From NCBI GenBank assembly GCA_964384595.1, contig CAYLLY010000034.1, positions 1-22,353 of the forward strand: a stretch of DNA of 22,353 nt. The letters are read 5' to 3'. The notes under the pieces are model-generated. The model was not told the origin of the DNA. It did no database searches and worked only from the letters and a program-made list of their open reading frames with translations. This DNA is from SCTG01 sp964384595. GTDB lineage: Bacteria > Nitrospirota > Nitrospiria > Nitrospirales > NS-4. The translations under genes and the position numbers were made by a program. Shown in pieces: positions 22,345 through 22,353 of the stretch (positions are counted from its first letter, which is position 1; each line of letters begins with the position of its first letter).

Positions 22345-22353
22345 GTAGGGGCG
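22345..22353 (+). repeat. Start of a further REP element cut by the window end
   Basis: The last nine bases, GTAGGGGCG, are identical to the first nine of the REP at 22297 and to the start of the copy at 2261 (minus strand). The element continues beyond the window. Two copies 48 bases apart in the same direction suggest a REP pair or cluster. Confidence 0.55.

Noticed and set aside
1..22353. CRISPR array, tRNA, rRNA or transposase gene
   Set aside because: No regularly spaced repeats, no tRNA-like cloverleaf and no transposase or integrase motif was found on either strand.

Overview
The window looks like a chromosomal segment of a nitrite-oxidising Nitrospira-type bacterium (phylum Nitrospirota), with high GC content. 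The main evidence is two exported haem-binding proteins of the NxrC/ethylbenzene-dehydrogenase gamma type. They sit with a TorD/NarJ-type chaperone, a four-cluster ferredoxin, a TatA component and two pentahaem c-type cytochromes. The catalytic and iron-sulfur subunits (NxrA, NxrB) are not in the window, so the lineage call is an inference from accessory genes.

Left part (1-7,380). A minus-strand caspase-like/formylglycine-generating-enzyme-like fusion protein is followed by a K+-independent type membrane H+-pyrophosphatase (hppA). Divergent from hppA is an alpha/beta hydrolase, and next to it a small protein whose predicted mRNA would be leaderless. A minus-strand pair, a CPA2-type cation/proton antiporter and a universal stress protein, lies behind a fluoride (crcB-motif) riboswitch. 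The switch has its own promoter, and its terminator is mutually exclusive with the aptamer pseudoknot.

Central part (7,383-16,850). A long minus-strand series starts at a predicted promoter near 16,850: an unusual B12-type radical SAM protein, a translationally coupled polytopic membrane protein, a TPR protein, TatA, an NHL-repeat propeller, a second NxrC-like protein, a periplasmic PDZ protein and two paralogous pentahaem cytochromes. The series ends just before the fluoride-switch promoter. It reads as a set of maturation, export and periplasmic electron-transfer genes.

Right part (16,890-20,700). A strong promoter with a perfect TATAAT box drives a protein with an HExxH motif and four zinc-ribbon-like cysteines, then the ferredoxin, the TorD-like chaperone and the NxrC-like gamma subunit. 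A strong symmetrical terminator closes the unit. Divergently transcribed are a seven-bladed WD40 protein and a small coiled-coil protein. The extreme right end carries GTAG-type REP palindromes; a related copy lies behind hppA.

Several of the longest reading frames extend upstream of the true start. I shortened them where an internal start has a clearly better Shine-Dalgarno site or signal peptide. No tRNA, rRNA, CRISPR array or transposase gene was seen, and no stretch above about 210 bases lacks a gene or a described element.
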